Below are positions 11,001-13,331 of a DNA stretch of 13,331 nt, one piece after another. Position numbers and translations under genes: made by a program. This stretch comes from DAOVRL01 sp964459805 (GTDB taxonomy: Bacteria > Planctomycetota > Phycisphaerae > Sedimentisphaerales > Anaerobacaceae), in NCBI GenBank assembly GCA_964459805.1, contig CAYWOD010000091.1, positions 1 to 13,331 of the forward strand, written 5' to 3'. The notes beneath the pieces are model-generated. The model ran no database searches. It worked only from the letters and a program-made list of their open reading frames with translations, and was not told the DNA's origin. The first letter of the stretch is position 1, and the number at the start of each line of letters is the position of its first letter.

Positions 11001-11055
11001 TTGCCTATCTTGCCATTTAGCCAGATCGAGTCGTACTCAATGGCAAGTTAGGCAA
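11001..11055. promoter_or_regulatory. Long interrupted palindrome upstream of the B12-fold gene, candidate operator or RNA hairpin
   Basis: TTGCCTATCTTGCCATT (11001-11017) and AATGGCAAGTTAGGCAA (11039-11055) are inverted copies, 16 of 17 positions complementary (T-T mismatch at 11008/11048), with a 21-base centre. Each arm itself holds two TTGCC units nine bases apart, so the site presents four TTGCC/GGCAA half-sites arranged two against two. The right arm ends 36 bases before the ATG at 11092. There is no T-run after it, so it does not look like an intrinsic terminator for the GH5-like gene. A multimeric transcription factor site or a 5'-UTR stem-loop are the two natural readings. The rest of the 10807-11091 spacer shows no coding sequence I can support. 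Confidence 0.65.
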
Positions 11056-11091
11056 AGACAGAGAAATTGTGAACAAGATGGAGACAGAAGA

Positions 11092-11835
11092 ATGATAAAG
11101 GAAGACACACTTGGACGCTATTTAGAACCCCTCCTGCGTGGCGACAGGACGGCCTGCCGCCGAGTCATCGAGGAATCGCTGCAGAGCGGCATACCGGCCA
11201 ATTCCGTCTATGTCCACATAGTCTGGCCGATCATGGTGGAGATCGAAAGACTCCTGCGTGCCGTCAGAATTACCCCGACGCAGGAGCACTTGGCCACGCG
11301 AATTAACCGGACAATCGTTGACCAGCTCCAGAACAAACTCCCCCGCCGGCCAAGCAAGAACAAGAAGCTCGTGGTTTGCTGTGCGCCGGCGGAGCTCCAG
11401 GAGCTCGGGGCCCAAATGCTCACAGACCTGTTCGAGAGCGATGGGTGGGAGGTGCGATTCCTCGGCAGTGGCCTGAGTAACGACGATATCCTTGCCTTCA
11501 TAAACCAGTACGCACCAGATGTCTTACTAATATACGGTACGGCCCCGAAACAGGCGCCCAACGTGCGGCGGTTGATCGACACGATAAAGACGATAAACGC
11601 CTGGCCGGACATGCGGATAATGGTTTCCGGCGGACTGTTCAACCGAGCAGAAGGACTTTGGGAAGAGATGGAAGCCGACCTGTATGCTGCTACACCTATT
11701 GAAGCACTGCAAGTTGCCGCAAATCAAGACCAAATTCCCCGCTATGAACGAAGAACAATAAACCGCAGAAGAAAAAGACGCCAGGCAATTCCAACCGGGT
11801 GGCCGGAGAAAACACCGGCGCCCGTGGCGCCGTAG
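11092..11835 (+). CDS. Stand-alone B12-binding-fold protein (CarH/AerR-like light or cobalamin sensor type) lacking the axial His
   Basis: The 247 residues contain a helical bundle (about 1-85) like the cap of B12-dependent methionine synthase and CarH, then a Rossmann-like cobalamin-binding fold (about 92-212), then a very basic tail. ITPTQEHLATRI (60-71) matches the EH helix of CarH-type sensors, but the Trp expected ten residues before that Glu is Leu55. The first fold loop reads CAPAELQELGAQML (97-110): where the family has E-x-H-x-x-G, with His as lower cobalt ligand, this has E-L-Q-E-L-G (Gln103). GSGLSNDDI (125-133) and VSGG (178-181) match the later cobalamin loops. No helix-turn-helix is present; RRTINRRRKRRQ (220-231) could touch nucleic acid. 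GGAG (11080-11083) lies 8 bases before the ATG. A regulatory role is inferred from the family; actual B12 binding is uncertain. Confidence 0.82.
   Translation: MIKEDTLGRYLEPLLRGDRTACRRVIEESLQSGIPANSVYVHIVWPIMVEIERLLRAVRITPTQEHLATRINRTIVDQLQNKLPRRPSKNKKLVVCCAPAELQELGAQMLTDLFESDGWEVRFLGSGLSNDDILAFINQYAPDVLLIYGTAPKQAPNVRRLIDTIKTINAWPDMRIMVSGGLFNRAEGLWEEMEADLYAATPIEALQVAANQDQIPRYERRTINRRRKRRQAIPTGWPEKTPAPVAP
11816..11832 (+). terminator. GC-only hairpin at the stop codon of the B12-fold gene (weak terminator candidate)
   Basis: CGGCGCC and GGCGCCG form a perfect 7-base stem around a CGT loop, immediately before the TAG at 11833-11835. No T-run follows, so it is not a standard intrinsic terminator; it may stabilise the mRNA end or be a coincidence of GC-rich codons. 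Confidence 0.25.
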
Positions 11836-11963
11836 GGGCCGGCGGCTTTGATCCCAGGACCGACCAAGGCACTGCCGGCGGTGGAGCAAATCAAGCGCCC
11901 TCAGGCAATGGTGCACCGACAACTAACCCCAATGACCGTGCCCAAAAGGCCGGGCATCGAATG

Positions 11964-13331
11964 CTACCTTGCATCTTTTTGCAGTTTGTACTCGACCGAA
12001 TCGGTCAGGGCCTGCCAGGAGGCCTCAATGATGTTCTCGGAGCAACCGACGGTGCCCCAGATAGCCTGTTTGTCGCGTGACTGAATTATGACGCGGACGC
12101 GCGCGGCAGTCCCTGCTCCGGCATTGACCACACGCACCTTGTAGTCGATTAGGTGGACATCCTTGATAGCCGGGTAGAAATTCTCCAGCGACTTTCGCAG
12201 GGCCGCATCGAGTGCATTGACCGGGCCGTCGCCTTCGCCTACCACGTGCTCCACCTTATCGCCGACCTTTAACTTGACCGTCGCCTCGGTAACAGTATTG
12301 CCGGTTACCCGCTTCTCGACCGTCGTATGGTACTTAATAAGCTCGAAAGCCGGTTTGTAGGTACCCATAACCTTTTTGACAAGCAGGTCAAAACTCGCGT
12401 TCGCCGCCTCGAACTGATAGCCCTCGCTCTCGAGTTCCTGAACACGGTATAGTATCTTCTTAGCCAGCTCCTTATCCTGAGCAATCTGCGCCTTTTCCAG
12501 CTTGGCCAGGACGGTGGATTTGCCGCTTAGCTCGGATATAAGGAAGCGTCTTTCATTGCCTACAAGCTGCGGGGCGATATGTTCGTAGGTGCGTGTACTT
12601 TTGCGGAGGCCATCGACATGGAGACCGCCCTTGTGGGCAAAGGCACTCTCGCCGACATAGGGCATATTCATCACCCGTGTTAAATTGCCCATCTCAAAAA
12701 CAAAAAGCGATGCTTCAGTGAGAGTTTTCATCTTTTCGGGGCTTAGAACCTTAAAACCCATCTTGAATGCGAGGTTGGGCATGACTGCACACAGGTTGGC
12801 GTTCCCGCAGCGCTCGCCCAGACCGTTGATCGTACCCTGGACGTGGCGGGCACCGGCGCGAACGGCTGCCAGCGAATTCGCGGTCGCACAGTCGGTATCA
12901 TTATGTGCGTGAATGCCGATTGGCAGCGGGCCAAAGTCCTTGCAGACCACGCTGGTGATTTCCTCGATTTCGTGGGGCAGAGAGCCGCCGTTGGTATCAC
13001 AGAGCACCAAGACGTCCACGCCCGCCTCGGCGACGGCGCTTAGAACCTGCATGGCGTATTTGGGATTCTTCTTGTAGCCGTCGTAAAAGTGCTCGGCGTC
13101 GAAAATAGTCTCCAGGTGGTGGCGTTTGAGATACTCGACAGACTCGGCGCAGATGGTGAGGTTTTCGTCCAGCGAGCAGCCCAGGACCTCGGTGACGTGC
13201 ATATCCCAGGTCTTGCCGACCAAAGTACCCACCTGCGTCTTGCAGGCAAGCATTGCGTTGAGCGAGGCGTCGGCGGCGACGGAGGAATTGGCCCTGCGCG
13301 TGCTGCCGAAGGCGACGATTTTGGAGTGTTT
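11964..13331 (-). CDS. cimA: (R)-citramalate synthase, N-terminus cut by the window edge
   Basis: The minus-strand frame is open from the right edge to the TAG at 11964-11966, giving 455 visible residues; roughly the first 75-80 of a usual 530-residue enzyme lie outside. The enzyme condenses pyruvate and acetyl-CoA to citramalate, the entry to threonine-independent isoleucine synthesis, in the cytoplasm. The first visible stretch reads KIVAFGSTRRAN. DTNGG and the metal-binding GIHAHND follow, then TINGLGERCGNANL and a GGLHVDG loop, all typical of the HMGL-like barrel of the LeuA/CimA group. The last ~130 residues form the LeuA-type dimer/allosteric domain. FGSTRRAN and the overall pattern favour CimA over 2-isopropylmalate synthase. 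The ATG at 13251-13253 is internal, because the frame continues upstream with conserved sequence. It converges on the B12-fold gene with a 128-base gap and appears unrelated in function. Confidence 0.92.
   Translation of the reverse strand, partial: KHSKIVAFGSTRRANSSVAADASLNAMLACKTQVGTLVGKTWDMHVTEVLGCSLDENLTICAESVEYLKRHHLETIFDAEHFYDGYKKNPKYAMQVLSAVAEAGVDVLVLCDTNGGSLPHEIEEITSVVCKDFGPLPIGIHAHNDTDCATANSLAAVRAGARHVQGTINGLGERCGNANLCAVMPNLAFKMGFKVLSPEKMKTLTEASLFVFEMGNLTRVMNMPYVGESAFAHKGGLHVDGLRKSTRTYEHIAPQLVGNERRFLISELSGKSTVLAKLEKAQIAQDKELAKKILYRVQELESEGYQFEAANASFDLLVKKVMGTYKPAFELIKYHTTVEKRVTGNTVTEATVKLKVGDKVEHVVGEGDGPVNALDAALRKSLENFYPAIKDVHLIDYKVRVVNAGAGTAARVRVIIQSRDKQAIWGTVGCSENIIEASWQALTDSVEYKLQKDAR

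Noticed and set aside
11939..11956. Inverted repeat TGCCC...GGGCA just past the citramalate synthase stop, considered as a terminator
   Set aside because: The stem is only 5 bases with an 8-base loop and there is no T-run on either strand.
11799..12080. Gly/Pro-rich plus-strand frame running on past the B12-fold gene
   Set aside because: It could be imagined as a frameshifted extension, but it is low-complexity, runs into the antisense of citramalate synthase, and the B12-fold protein already ends in a plausible tail.

Overview
The window looks like a chromosomal piece of a Planctomycetota bacterium, most likely of the Phycisphaerae/Sedimentisphaerales type. The grounds are a dockerin-like tail with the [D/N]-x-x-x-FxDFAxLAxxWL pattern common in that group, a lamin-tail-domain protein, a Tat-exported formylglycine sulfatase, and a diheme protein related to hydrazine synthase alpha whose relatives are widespread in planctomycetes. 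This assignment is inferred from protein style, not from a marker gene.

Layout. Bases 3-724 (+) hold the end of an exported dockerin-like/lamin-tail protein whose reading frame breaks near base 85. Bases 937-1986 (+) encode a GH130 mannoside phosphorylase/hydrolase-type enzyme. A leftward cluster follows, read from 9448 down to 2024: a TolB-like/diheme cytochrome protein (9448-6890), a sulfatase (6783-5236) and a 1058-residue protein with four hydrolase domains (5200-2024). The gaps are 106 and 35 bases, so the three probably form an operon; it meets the GH130 gene end to end. Rightward again are a secreted GH5-like glycoside hydrolase (9697-10806) and, after a 285-base spacer with a long interrupted palindrome, a stand-alone B12-binding-fold protein (11092-11835). 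Facing it on the minus strand is the C-terminal part of an (R)-citramalate synthase (11964 to beyond the right edge).

How the genes may work together. The left and centre carry what is needed to strip and cut a decorated polysaccharide: ester removal (SGNH and alpha/beta hydrolase domains), sulfate removal, a GH5-like endo-type enzyme and a GH130 enzyme for mannose-containing oligosaccharides. An acetylated and sulfated, mannose-containing glycan is a reasonable inferred substrate, but nothing in the sequence fixes it. The diheme protein suggests an envelope redox step tied to this locus. The B12-fold protein has lost the usual cobalamin-ligating His and has no DNA-binding domain, yet sits behind an operator-like palindrome. 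That pair, and the four-headed esterase, are the most unusual parts of the window.

No tRNA, rRNA, CRISPR array, insertion sequence or phage gene was seen. No spacer exceeds 300 bases; 725-936 and 1987-2023 hold nothing I can name.
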